DNA of 64,000 nucleotides, from the NCBI GenBank assembly GCA_023473665.1, contig JAMCYM010000002.1, positions 1 through 64,000 of the forward strand, written 5' to 3'. Origin of the DNA: Candidatus Marsarchaeota archaeon. GTDB lineage: Archaea; Micrarchaeota; Micrarchaeia; Micrarchaeales; Micrarchaeaceae. The notes under the pieces were generated by a model. That model worked only from the letters and a program-made list of their open reading frames with translations, had not been told where the DNA came from and made no database searches. Of the stretch, positions 1-8,252 are shown piece after piece (positions within the stretch are counted from its first letter, which is position 1; each line of letters begins with the position of its first letter). Both the position numbers and the translations under genes were made by a program.

Positions 1-215
1 GCCTGGGGAGTACGGCCGCAAGGTTGAAACTTAAAGCAATTGGCGGGGGAGCACACAAGGGGTGGATGCTGCGGTTTAATTGAATCCAACGTCGGAAATA
101 TTACCAGAAGCGACGGCAGGGTGAAGGCCAGACTGAAGATCTTGCCTGACGAGCCGAGAGGTAGTGCATGGCGACCGTCAGCTCGTGGTGTGAACTGTCC
201 GGTTAAGTCCGGTAA

Positions 216-732
216 GTTGACAGAGTGATGCTATGACACAACGATTGAGGTTGACCCCAAACACAAGCTACATGCTTGGAATGTATGTGCAGAGCACTCG
301 TGAACGCATTGGCGTCACGTCAAAGAGAGACGAAGTTATAGAGAAGTTCGTGAAACTCTCGATGGATGAGTTCGGCGTAGAGCCGAACAAGATCCTTTTC
401 GAGGAGCAGGCGCAGGGAACTAGCGCGTTCTTCTACAACTCGAAGCTCAAGAGGCGTTTCGACAAGGCGCTGGAAAGAAGGGATAAGCTCTTCAAGTACG
501 GGAACGAGTACTCAGGCAGCTACATAGCCGGCATGTTCGATGTCAGCGGCGGCAAGGACAGGTACGGCCTGTATTTTGGCAGGCTTGAGCCCGTCGACGC
601 ACTGATACTCGAGAAGCTTGGGATACACACAACAGGCAGTGCGCGCGTGCGGGTCGCAAACCCGAGCGCGCTCGTGACGCTTATACGCGGTCACAGCCTA
701 ATCGTTGCGAGCATTATTCGTTGACCCGGTAA
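216..732 (+). other. Intron in the 16S rRNA gene
   Basis: The 16S sequence breaks after 'ggttaagtccggtaa' near 215 and resumes at 'cgagcgagacc' near 733, a block that is continuous in other 16S genes (about E. coli 1094-1106). The string ccggtaa occurs at both junctions (209-215 and 726-732), so the exact splice points can slide by up to 7 bases; the intron is 517 nt in any register. Almost all of it is the LAGLIDADG gene at 233-724. The self-complementary CCGG at each junction could pair in a bulge-helix-bulge-like structure, the substrate of archaeal splicing endonuclease, but this fold was not computed. Confidence 0.9.
233..724 (+). CDS. LAGLIDADG homing endonuclease-like protein in the 16S intron
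   Basis: A 163-aa protein filling the 16S intron, the usual location for archaeal LAGLIDADG homing enzymes, which cut intronless alleles and spread the intron. Two LAGLIDADG-type helices are visible: YMLGMYVQS at residues 13-21 and YIAGMFDVSGG at 97-107. In both, the position of the second, metal-binding acid appears to be Ser (QST and VSG), so endonuclease activity may be lost or changed. The length matches small double-motif enzymes. The ATG at 233 is preceded by agagtgatgct, matching the GTGAT ribosome-binding motif used elsewhere in this window. The stop lies just before the 3' splice region. The family call is firm; activity is doubtful. Confidence 0.85.
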   Translation: MTQRLRLTPNTSYMLGMYVQSTRERIGVTSKRDEVIEKFVKLSMDEFGVEPNKILFEEQAQGTSAFFYNSKLKRRFDKALERRDKLFKYGNEYSGSYIAGMFDVSGGKDRYGLYFGRLEPVDALILEKLGIHTTGSARVRVANPSALVTLIRGHSLIVASIIR

Positions 733-1183
733 CGAGCGAGACCTTCGCCAACAGTTGCAACCTTGGCAGAGATGCCGGGGGCACTCTGTTGGGACCGCCT
801 CTGTTTAAAGAGGAGGAAGGAGAGGGCGACGATACGTCAGTATGCTCTGAATCTTCTGGGCTACACGCGGCATACAAAGGTCGGTACAATGAGATGCAAC
901 GTCGAAAGGCGAAGCAAATCCCCTAAAACCGGCCTAAGTTCGGATTGAGGGTTGAAACTCACCCTCATGAAGCTGGAATCCCTAGTAATCGCATGTCACT
1001 ATCGTGCGGTGAATCTGTCCCCGCTCCTTGCACACACCGCCTACCAACTCACCCAAGTGGGGTCTTAGTGAGGCAGCGACTCTGTCGCTTTCGAACTAAG
1101 GTTCCGCGAGGAGGGGTAAGGTATAACAAGGTATCCGTAGGGGAACCTGCGGATAGATCACCTCAAAAATAATGTGTGCAAAA

Positions 1184-1253
1184 GCAGGCATTTCGGTACC
1201 TGCATTAATCCTCAAGACTGCGTTTTTCGCTTCCCAGCGTGAGCGCTGCGAAA
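1184..1253 (+). terminator. Two hairpins downstream of 16S rRNA
   Basis: Hairpin 1 pairs GCAGG (1184-1188) with CCTGC (1199-1203). Hairpin 2 pairs TTTCGC (1225-1230) with GCGAAA (1248-1253) and AGCG (1236-1239) with CGCT (1244-1247), leaving a TGAG loop and a 5-nt bulge on one side. They lie between the 16S end and the next gene and could be processing or termination structures. Which of these they are is inferred from position only. Confidence 0.4.
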
Positions 1254-1309
1254 CCTAACGCTCTGCGCATCATATTAATATATTGAATGCGCTAGTCAAG
1301 CGTGGTAAG

Positions 1310-2032
1310 ATGGCCAAGGTACATGAAGGCGGGCAGACGGTCCTTGTTGTAATAGCATTCCTCATCGCGATGGTCGCAATAGTATACGCGCTGGCCGTGC
1401 TCCAGAACGGGATAGGAACGCACGCGAAGGCGCGCATCATAACTGTTGGTGCGACTGGTTACGCCTCCGCGTATCCAGGCGAAGCCGATATATTCCTGCT
1501 TGTCAACGGAACTGGTGCGAGCACACAAGCTGCTGTGCAAAACATGTCAACGACCATGGCCGCCCTGAACAATACGCTGCAGCCGTACATATCCAGAAAT
1601 GTCAGCAACATGAAGACCATTTCATATGCGGTCAGCAAGCCGGTGAACAGCACGCTCTACGTGGCTAGTGAGGGGCTTGAGGTGACAGTGCCGGGAATTG
1701 CCAATGCGACATCAGCGCTGCTCGCCTCAACTTCTATGGCCAACGTGTACGTAAGTGGCGTGCAGGCCGCGCTTACGCCAGCCCAGACCTCGGTGCTCAG
1801 GGTCGAAGCCGTGCAGCTGGCGCTGCAGAACGCCACAGCGCAGGCATTGGCCGTGTCTAAGAGCATATCGTTGCAGAACGTGAGCATAAGCGGCTTTTAC
1901 ATACACCCGTTTGCCGAGCTTACCGGGGCGGAACTTGCCGCCGGCGCCGCGCCCTCGAGCATCAACTCGCTGTTCTACGGAGGCCTTGTGGGCGTCACGG
2001 TGAGCGTCAGTGCGCAGTTCGCCTATAGCTAA
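1310..2032 (+). CDS. SIMPL (DUF541) domain protein, membrane anchored
   Basis: A protein of about 240 aa with an N-terminal membrane segment (about residues 10-31) followed by an extracytoplasmic SIMPL/DUF541 domain. The family pattern is seen in 'ITVGATGYASAYPGEADI' and in the later alternation of strands and Ala-rich helices. SIMPL proteins are periplasmic or surface proteins of poorly defined role. Many N-x-S/T sequons are present, which fits surface exposure. The ATG at 1310 is chosen over an upstream TTG at 1283 because an AT-rich promoter-like stretch (1270-1283) would place the transcript start near 1303. The gene stands alone between 16S and the pyrophosphatase. Confidence 0.75.
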   Translation: MAKVHEGGQTVLVVIAFLIAMVAIVYALAVLQNGIGTHAKARIITVGATGYASAYPGEADIFLLVNGTGASTQAAVQNMSTTMAALNNTLQPYISRNVSNMKTISYAVSKPVNSTLYVASEGLEVTVPGIANATSALLASTSMANVYVSGVQAALTPAQTSVLRVEAVQLALQNATAQALAVSKSISLQNVSISGFYIHPFAELTGAELAAGAAPSSINSLFYGGLVGVTVSVSAQFAYS

Positions 2033-2105
2033 GCGCAGCACGTGGATCCCGGATGGGTGCGCGCCCGCGGCCAGCAACCGGCCCGCCTGCGCTCCCCACA
2101 GAATC

Positions 2106-2113
2106 TTTTTAAA
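2106..2113 (+). promoter_or_regulatory. TATA box for the pyrophosphatase gene
   Basis: TTTTTAAA about 45-52 bases before the ATG at 2158, followed by a short leader with ggggat just before the start codon. This is the spacing expected for an archaeal promoter with a leader of about 20 nt. Confidence 0.55.
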
Positions 2114-2157
2114 CCTTCACAGCGAATACCAGCTGTCCTTTTTGATTCGGGGATAAA

Positions 2158-4140
2158 ATGAGTTTCTACATATATACCCTAGCAGCCGGAGTAGCCGCGC
2201 TGCTGTTCTCGCTGTTTGCGGCGTACTTCACGCTCAGGCAGCCCGAAGGCACTGCAAAGATGCGCGAGATATCTATGGCGATACGCGCTGGCTCGAAAGC
2301 CTACCTCAACAGGCAGCTCAAGACCATAGCCACGTTCGGCGTCATACTCGCTATACTGTTCTACTTCATACCACACGGCGGCGAGATTGATATCGCGTTC
2401 GCTACCGGTGCAATCGCATCTTACCTGACGGCCTACATAGGCATGAACGTGGCAGTGCGCGCCAACGTGCGCACGGCCAAGAGCGCCGAGAAAGGCGTGA
2501 AGCACGCTTTCAGCCTCGCGGTGATTGGCGGCTCGGTAACGGGCTTCGTTGCCGTGGGCCTCGGCCTCATAAGCATATCGCTGCTTCTCCTTTACCTAAC
2601 GCTTTCGAAGGTCGCCATATTGATAGGATTCGGCTTCGGGGCCTCGCTCATCTCGCTGTTTGCAAGGGTCGGCGGCGGCATATACACCAAGGCTGCGGAC
2701 GTGGGCGCTGATCTTGTAGGCAAGACTGAGCTCAACCTGCCTGAGGACGATCCTAGGAATCCAGCAGTCATTGCGGACAACGTGGGCGACAACGTGGGCG
2801 ACTGCGCCGGAATGAGCGCAGACGTATTCGAGAGCTACGCGGTGACGCTCGTTGCAGCATTGCTCATAGCGAACAGCATCAAGAGCGTGACAACCTCCAT
2901 GTTTTCGTATCCATTGCTCATTGCCGGCGTCGGCATAGTCGGCAGCCTTATCGCGATGGTGCTCGTAAAGTCTTTCGCCAAGCCTGTCAGAGCGCTCTAC
3001 GCCATAATACTCACGGCAGTTGTAGTTTCTGGCATTCTTGATCTCGTACTTACAGCCGTGATGGGCTTGCCGCTAACGTACTTCGTGTCCGTGGCATCCG
3101 GCCTGGTCATCGCAATACTAATATTCTGGATTACTGACTACTACACCGGCAACGTCAGCAAGCCGGTGATAAAGATAGCAACAGCAGCGAAGGGCGGAGC
3201 AGGGACTGACGTTATCATGGGCCTGGCTGTGGGCCTAAGGAGCACGTGGATGCCTGTGCTCATAATAGTCGCGGCCATATTCGTCAGCTACTTTGCGGTC
3301 AACAGCGTCTACGGCATAGGCATAGCCGCAGTTGGCATGCTTTCACTTACAGCAACGATTCTTACGATCGACTCGTTCGGGCCGATAACCGACAATGCCG
3401 GCGGCATAGCCGAGATGAGCGGCATGGCGCCGAGCGTCAGGAAGATAACAGATCATCTTGACGCCATAGGCAATACGACCAAGGCCACGACGAAGGGCTT
3501 CGCCATAGGCGGCGCGGCCCTGTCCGCTGTAGCGCTCTTCGTTGCTTTTTCAAGTGCTGTAGGCCTGACGTCGATAGACGCGCTCACTCCATTGGTGACG
3601 ATCGGCATATTCATAGGCGCGCTGCTGCCGTTCATATTCTCCTCTTTCCTCATGGAGGCTGTAGGGCATGCAGCAAACTTGATGGTCGAGGAGGTGCGCA
3701 GGCAGGTCAAGACAATAAAAGGCCTGCTCCAGGGCAAGGCTAATCCAGACTACGCAAAGGCCGTGGACATAGCAACGGTAAACGCGCTCAAGTCGCTGAT
3801 AGTGCCAGAGGTGATAGCGATAGGCACGCCAATAGTGGTGGGCCTGGTGCTCGGAAAGGCAGCGCTCGGCGGCCTGCTAGTCGGCATGATACCCACAAGC
3901 TTTGTGCTGGCCCTGTTCATGGCCAATGCGGGCGGCGCTATGGACAACGCCAAGAAGTACGTGGAGAGCGGCAACTTCGGAGGCAAGGGCAGCGATGCGC
4001 ACAAAGCTGCAGTAGTGGGCGACACGCTCGGCGACCCGCTCAAGGACACGGCAGGCCCGTCGCTGAACTCGATGATAAAGGTCGTTAGCACCATAAGCAT
4101 ACTGCTGGCGCCGATATTCGTCGCGTACACGCTGCTCTGA
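2158..4140 (+). CDS. hppA: Membrane-bound proton-pumping pyrophosphatase (K+-independent type)
   Basis: A 660-aa polytopic membrane enzyme that hydrolyses pyrophosphate and pumps protons across the membrane. The catalytic signature DNVGDNVGDCAG is at about residues 207-218 and the later acidic cluster ITDNAGGIAEMSG is near 415. The length is usual for archaeal and bacterial members. The ion-selectivity region reads GNTTKATTKG, with Lys at about 442 where K+-dependent enzymes carry Ala, so a K+-independent H+ pump is predicted. It has its own TATA box and ends 27 bp before the convergent alaS gene. A proton-pumping enzyme would suit an acidophile, but the sequence does not show the habitat. 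Confidence 0.96.
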   Translation: MSFYIYTLAAGVAALLFSLFAAYFTLRQPEGTAKMREISMAIRAGSKAYLNRQLKTIATFGVILAILFYFIPHGGEIDIAFATGAIASYLTAYIGMNVAVRANVRTAKSAEKGVKHAFSLAVIGGSVTGFVAVGLGLISISLLLLYLTLSKVAILIGFGFGASLISLFARVGGGIYTKAADVGADLVGKTELNLPEDDPRNPAVIADNVGDNVGDCAGMSADVFESYAVTLVAALLIANSIKSVTTSMFSYPLLIAGVGIVGSLIAMVLVKSFAKPVRALYAIILTAVVVSGILDLVLTAVMGLPLTYFVSVASGLVIAILIFWITDYYTGNVSKPVIKIATAAKGGAGTDVIMGLAVGLRSTWMPVLIIVAAIFVSYFAVNSVYGIGIAAVGMLSLTATILTIDSFGPITDNAGGIAEMSGMAPSVRKITDHLDAIGNTTKATTKGFAIGGAALSAVALFVAFSSAVGLTSIDALTPLVTIGIFIGALLPFIFSSFLMEAVGHAANLMVEEVRRQVKTIKGLLQGKANPDYAKAVDIATVNALKSLIVPEVIAIGTPIVVGLVLGKAALGGLLVGMIPTSFVLALFMANAGGAMDNAKKYVESGNFGGKGSDAHKAAVVGDTLGDPLKDTAGPSLNSMIKVVSTISILLAPIFVAYTLL

Positions 4141-4167
4141 TTCTTCTGCCCGGCCTGCGTGCCGGGC

Positions 4168-5967
4168 TCATTTCTGTTCCACGACTGCCTTGATGCGCCT
4201 GATTCCCGCAGCGACAGCCTCCTGCTTGATTATCCTGAAATGGCCGAGCTCGCGCGTGTTCTTAACATGCGGCCCGCCGCAGATCTCTATTGAGTAAACG
4301 GTGCCGTCTTTCGCGATCGTATAGACCTTTACCGTGCTCTCGTACCTGCTTTCGAACACTCCCTGCGCTCCGAGCCTCTTCGCCTCATCAACGCTCATCG
4401 TGCGGAACGAGACGTCTGCACCGGCCTTTATCACGTTATTGACCCAGTCCTCTACCTTTTTTATCTGCTCGTCGGTGAGCTTCTTGTCATAGTTGAAGTC
4501 GAACCTGAGCCTTTCAGCAGTGATGTTCGATCCCATCTGGTGTATCGAAGGGTCTACGACCTTCCTAAGCGCCTCGTTGAGGAGGTGCGTTGCTGTGTGG
4601 AGCTTCGTTGTCTCGGCACTGTTGTCCGCGAGTCCGCCCTTGAATTTCTGCTCTGCCCCCTTCCGAGAGAGCTCCTGATGCTCCCTCATAAGCGCGTTGA
4701 AGCCCTCGCGATCGACCTTAAAGCCCCTCTCAGTGCATATCTCTGCCGTTATCTCAAGTGGGAACCCGAATGATTGGAATAAATCAAATGCATCCTTGGC
4801 GCTCAGTTCCTTCTGGCTGGATTTGGCGAGCTTGTCAAGTATGCTTTCGAGATGCGCGGTACCGTTCCCAAGCGCGGCAGAGAACTTGTCCTCTTCCTTA
4901 TCGAGCTCGGCAAGTATATGCCCGCTGTTTCGTTTGAGTTCTGGATAGTACTCGCCCATAACATCTATCACTACCTTGGCCACCTCAGAGCAGAACTTTC
5001 CAGTGAGGCCGAGCCCCCTCGCATGCCTGATGCTCCTCCTTATGAAACGGCGCAGTATGTATCCCTGCTCCACGTTGCTCGGCACGATGTGCTTGTCTTC
5101 GCCTAGAATCATTACCGCGGCGCGAATATGATCGGTAATTATGCGCGCGCTGCGGTTGGTCCTTTCAATGCCTGGTTTTGACAGCGACAGCACCTTGCCA
5201 AGGATGGGCGCGAGCGTGTCGCATTCGTACACGCTATCAAAGCCGTTGAGCGCGGCGATCGTGCGTTCTACACCCATGCCTGTATCGACGTTTTTCTGTG
5301 ACAGCGGCTCGAATTTTCCATCCTTTGTCTTGTTGTACTGCATCAGCACGTCGTTCCATATCTCGCAGAACGCTCCGTTGCCCGTGAGCTTCAAAAAGTC
5401 TTCTGTGTTTTTCTCTTGGATCTCCTGCACATGGTAGAACATCTCAGTGTCTGGGCCGCACGGCCCTGTCTCCCCAACAGGCCCCCACCAGTTGTCCTGT
5501 TTCCCGAGGAAGTGTATCCTGTTTTTTGGCATGCCCAGGCTTTCCCAGATGCGTGCGGATTCATCATCGCGCGGTGCATCATCATCACCTGCAAAGCATG
5601 TAACGCTTATCTGCTCTGCAGGTATGCCGAGCTGCTCGGTGAGGAACTCGAAGCTCATCTTTATGGCTTCGTCCTTGAAATAGTCGCCCAGCGACCAGTT
5701 CCCCATCATTTCGAAGAAGCTGAGATGCCACAAATCGCCCACATCATCTATGTCCACGGTGCGTATGCATTTCTGTATGCTGCAAATGCGCCTGCCGGAA
5801 GGATGCGGCTCGCCTGCCAGGAACGGGGCGAGAGGCTGCATTCCTGCCATTACGAAAAGCGCGCTCGGATCGTTCTCCGGTATGAGCGATGCGCTATCAA
5901 TCACCTTGTGGCCATGCTTCTGGAAAAACTCAATATACTTCTTCTTCAGCTCAGAAGTTGAAATCAT
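4168..5967 (-). CDS. alaS: Alanyl-tRNA synthetase, short form without C-Ala domain
   Basis: Charges tRNA-Ala. The 599-aa protein begins directly with the class II catalytic core (SLIPENDPSALFVMAGMQ, then CIRTVDIDDVGD and FFEMMGNWSLGDYF). It continues through the tRNA-recognition region into the editing domain, with HTATH near residue 457 and CGGPH near 562 forming the zinc site, and stops there. Usual AlaRS proteins are about 850-950 aa with a C-terminal C-Ala/DHHA1 domain, which is missing here with no sign of a frameshift. The core wording resembles bacterial, particularly CPR-type, enzymes rather than the archaeal form, suggesting transfer. It lies 23 bp downstream of the Exo5-like gene on the same strand, probably co-transcribed. 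Confidence 0.93.
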   Translation of the reverse strand: MISTSELKKKYIEFFQKHGHKVIDSASLIPENDPSALFVMAGMQPLAPFLAGEPHPSGRRICSIQKCIRTVDIDDVGDLWHLSFFEMMGNWSLGDYFKDEAIKMSFEFLTEQLGIPAEQISVTCFAGDDDAPRDDESARIWESLGMPKNRIHFLGKQDNWWGPVGETGPCGPDTEMFYHVQEIQEKNTEDFLKLTGNGAFCEIWNDVLMQYNKTKDGKFEPLSQKNVDTGMGVERTIAALNGFDSVYECDTLAPILGKVLSLSKPGIERTNRSARIITDHIRAAVMILGEDKHIVPSNVEQGYILRRFIRRSIRHARGLGLTGKFCSEVAKVVIDVMGEYYPELKRNSGHILAELDKEEDKFSAALGNGTAHLESILDKLAKSSQKELSAKDAFDLFQSFGFPLEITAEICTERGFKVDREGFNALMREHQELSRKGAEQKFKGGLADNSAETTKLHTATHLLNEALRKVVDPSIHQMGSNITAERLRFDFNYDKKLTDEQIKKVEDWVNNVIKAGADVSFRTMSVDEAKRLGAQGVFESRYESTVKVYTIAKDGTVYSIEICGGPHVKNTRELGHFRIIKQEAVAAGIRRIKAVVEQK

Positions 5968-5990
5968 CTCAACACCATGGGTATATCAGA

Positions 5991-6863
5991 TCACGAATCA
6001 AGCTTCTTCTGCGGCCACCACACCTTGCACTGCTTGCCGAAGAAGATGCAGTAGTCGCACTTCCATTTCTCTTCGAAAGGTACAGGCACGGCCTTGCGTT
6101 CCCCAGTCCAGTACTTCATCGCAAAGGCCGTTATATCATTGAATTCCTGCTCTGTATACTGCAGCCTCATGGTTTTCAGCGTCTTTCCGCTGAACTGGTC
6201 TATGTAGTGCAATTGCACCGTGTTGCTCAGCCTGCCCAGCTTCGTGCACTTCTCGAAGAACTCATTGGAGGCATGCCTTATGCTCCTCGCATCTTTGGCC
6301 ACGCCGATTGCATCCAGCTGCCTGGTAAACTCGTCGGTCAGAGAGAGCCTGTCTACTCCATAGCTCCTGCAGAAATTCTCTGAAGTGTAGAGGCCGTCGC
6401 GCAGGTCCTGCAGCATCTTCCTGTAGAGCATGACCTGCACCCTGTGCGGCCTTATCTGGGGTTCGGAGAACTGGCTCCTCTCGGACTTGGTCTTGTCCTC
6501 GCTCACCATTATCCCATCATCATGAACGAGCAGCTCGTCTATCTTGCCTACTAGCTTGTAGCCGTTGACCGAGCCGTAGACCTGCACCTCGCGCGTGCGC
6601 CTGTTCTTGTGCAGGGAATCGAGCGCCATGCTGTTCGTATAGAGCATCTTGTACAGATAATCTGCATAGCTCTTCGGCTCCAAAGGCAGGGGCTCGTTCA
6701 CCTCGTTCTCGAGCTCTTCGTGCATGCTGCGCCCCTTCCGCATCTCGGCCGTGACCTTCTCGCCTACGGTGTAGCCGAGCTCCATCTTGAGCTCGCACCA
6801 GTACTGCGAGGCTATGTCCGTCGCGCGTATGCTCGTCTTGTGCAGTCTCTCAAGCACGTTCAT
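5991..6863 (-). CDS. Exo5/Cas4-like PD-(D/E)XK iron-sulfur nuclease
   Basis: A 290-aa predicted single-strand exonuclease. The RecB-type catalytic motif is seen as GKIDELL (Asp109) and SEDKTKS (Glu122, Lys124). Four cysteines typical of the 4Fe-4S-bound Cas4/Exo5 group are present: Cys23 in the N-terminal part and Cys269, Cys272 and Cys279 near the C-terminus, with surrounding aromatic residues. No CRISPR array or cas gene lies nearby, so an Exo5-like repair nuclease is more likely than a Cas4 acting in spacer acquisition. It lies upstream of alaS in the same direction. The family is well supported; the substrate is inferred. Confidence 0.8.
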   Translation of the reverse strand: MNVLERLHKTSIRATDIASQYWCELKMELGYTVGEKVTAEMRKGRSMHEELENEVNEPLPLEPKSYADYLYKMLYTNSMALDSLHKNRRTREVQVYGSVNGYKLVGKIDELLVHDDGIMVSEDKTKSERSQFSEPQIRPHRVQVMLYRKMLQDLRDGLYTSENFCRSYGVDRLSLTDEFTRQLDAIGVAKDARSIRHASNEFFEKCTKLGRLSNTVQLHYIDQFSGKTLKTMRLQYTEQEFNDITAFAMKYWTGERKAVPVPFEEKWKCDYCIFFGKQCKVWWPQKKLDS

Positions 6864-7028
6864 GAAAAGTCAGCCCGCCTACTTATCGTCATAGCTAAAA
6901 GCTCAGCGATTACCTCACTCATCACAATGGTAATTAACGTCATGCGTATAAATAGGTTTTGACGGGAAATTTATCCAGACGGGCAAAGCATAAATATGTG
7001 GATATAGTGAGTAGGTGCTGGTGAGGCC

Positions 7029-7490
7029 ATGTTAGGCTCGAAGGAAAATAAGAACACTGCAACTGATGAGTACTATTCAAAACGGTCGGATGCAGCTAAT
7101 GCGCGCGCAGATAACGCTCGCAATGCAGTCGAAGCGTTAAACGCAGAAAGAAGGCAGCAGCGTCTCCTAAGAAAGGAGGAGAAGAGGGCCGAAAGGGAGG
7201 AGTTTAAGCTTGAAGTGAAAAAGGCAGGATACCACACAAGAATCAGCTATCATATATCTGGGTTTATAGATGGCATTGCGAATGCAACCAAGATCTCAAA
7301 ACCAACGCTAATAGCAACATTTGTTACGGGAGGGGCATTTTTAGGTTCAGTGGCTGCGATATATGCGGGGGCTGCCACAGGAAACGTGACACTGGTGAAT
7401 GCTTCAATAATCTCACTTTTTGTCTCTTTTGGTACGGCAGGGCCCCTATGGGGCCGATTTCTTGGCAGCTTGCCTGTCGCATCCAATTAA
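7029..7490 (+). CDS. Hypothetical protein with N-terminal coiled coil and two membrane segments
   Basis: A 153-aa protein of unrecognised family. Residues about 15-65 are highly charged and Ala/Arg/Glu-rich and are likely to form a coiled coil. Two hydrophobic stretches follow, at about 95-118 and 122-142, with an amphipathic segment before them. The ATG at 7029 follows ggtgaggcc, a good match to the 16S tail, which fixes the start. It stands between divergent and convergent neighbours (the Exo5-like gene upstream, the DedA gene downstream on the other strand), so no operon informs its role. Confidence 0.7.
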   Translation: MLGSKENKNTATDEYYSKRSDAANARADNARNAVEALNAERRQQRLLRKEEKRAEREEFKLEVKKAGYHTRISYHISGFIDGIANATKISKPTLIATFVTGGAFLGSVAAIYAGAATGNVTLVNASIISLFVSFGTAGPLWGRFLGSLPVASN

Positions 7491-7523
7491 ATATGAAAGT
7501 AGCTATGTAAAGCTGAGACCAAC

Positions 7524-8156
7524 CTACTTGCTAATGTGTTTCAGCGCGAATTTATACACGATATATAGTGCTATCGCGAATATGCCAACTGCTGTTAGCG
7601 TTATCACTGCGTTGTTGGTTGAGAGCGCCTTCATCCCGAAAATCAGGAGCACGGCATCGTATATCGCCGCGCCTGCAACCGAATACCCGAAGAACCTCTT
7701 CGGCTCCATCCGTGCAAAGCCCGCCGGGAAGCTCATTATCGTCCTTATGACGGGCACGAGCCTTGAGAGGAACACGGCCGCGAGGCCGTTGCGTGCGAAC
7801 CATGCGTCGAAGGCATCCAGCCTTTCCTGCGTCACGTGGAAGAACCTGAGGTGCCTGTAAACTACATCCTTGCCCAGGAAGTAGCCTATGTAATAGTCTA
7901 TCGCTATGCCTGCAAGGCTGCCAAGCAGCGCCGCAATGTATGCAGGCACGAAACGCAACGTGCCGTTCGCCACGAATATCCCAGCGAGCGGGAGTATCAC
8001 CTCGCTCGGCACGGGAATCGAGGAGCTCTCGAGGAGCATCAGCCCGAAGACCGCAAGCAGGCCGTAATGCGACATGAGCGTTTGTATTGTGGCGTAGGCG
8101 TTGCTGAAGAGGGAAGAAATTATGCCTAAGATTATGTAACTAACCATAAGTAACAC
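7524..8156 (-). CDS. DedA-family membrane protein
   Basis: A 210-aa polytopic membrane protein of the DedA/SNARE-associated (VTT domain) family, thought to act in lipid scrambling or flux and membrane homeostasis. Typical family features are 'ESSSIPVPSEVILPLAG' near residues 43-59, the G-x2-G-rich segment after it, and 'FLSRLVPVIRTIMSFPAGFARM' near 128-149, with the conserved Arg residues of the re-entrant loop. The length is standard. A single gene, transcribed towards the small coiled-coil protein and divergent from pelota. Confidence 0.9.
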   Translation of the reverse strand: MLLMVSYIILGIISSLFSNAYATIQTLMSHYGLLAVFGLMLLESSSIPVPSEVILPLAGIFVANGTLRFVPAYIAALLGSLAGIAIDYYIGYFLGKDVVYRHLRFFHVTQERLDAFDAWFARNGLAAVFLSRLVPVIRTIMSFPAGFARMEPKRFFGYSVAGAAIYDAVLLIFGMKALSTNNAVITLTAVGIFAIALYIVYKFALKHISK

Positions 8157-8252
8157 GTCTGCAATACTTGACTATCAAGGTTTATGAATGTTGGGGCGCA
8201 TCTGAAACGCGCAATCTTTAATGCTAAATATGTTTCCTGAGATGGACTGTTG

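Larger units (their letters stand above)
1..1167 (+). rRNA. 16S ribosomal RNA gene, 3' part, split by an intron
   Basis: This is the 3' part of a small-subunit rRNA gene; the 5' part lies before the window. Exon 1 (1 to about 215) corresponds to about E. coli 880-1100 and exon 2 (about 733 to 1164-1167) runs to the 3' end. Conserved blocks seen include the 'gcggtttaattga' block near 71, 'cacacaccgcc' near 1031, 'taacaaggta' near 1124 and 'gatcacctc' at 1156-1164. The archaeal form 'ttgcacacaccgcc' is present. The tail continues as an A-rich run rather than the usual CCTTA, so the mature 3' end is uncertain by a few bases. Helix 44 has unusual paired changes (see findings). No 23S, 5S or tRNA follows; a protein gene begins about 145 bases downstream. 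Confidence 0.95.

Noticed and set aside
733-1164. A second intron in the 16S gene
   Set aside because: Exon 2 is about 432 nt against about 442 in E. coli and aligns without a large insertion.
5991-6863. Cas4 as part of a CRISPR system
   Set aside because: The nuclease has the Cas4/Exo5 cysteine and catalytic pattern, but no repeat array or other cas gene was found anywhere in the window, so Exo5-like repair is the simpler reading.
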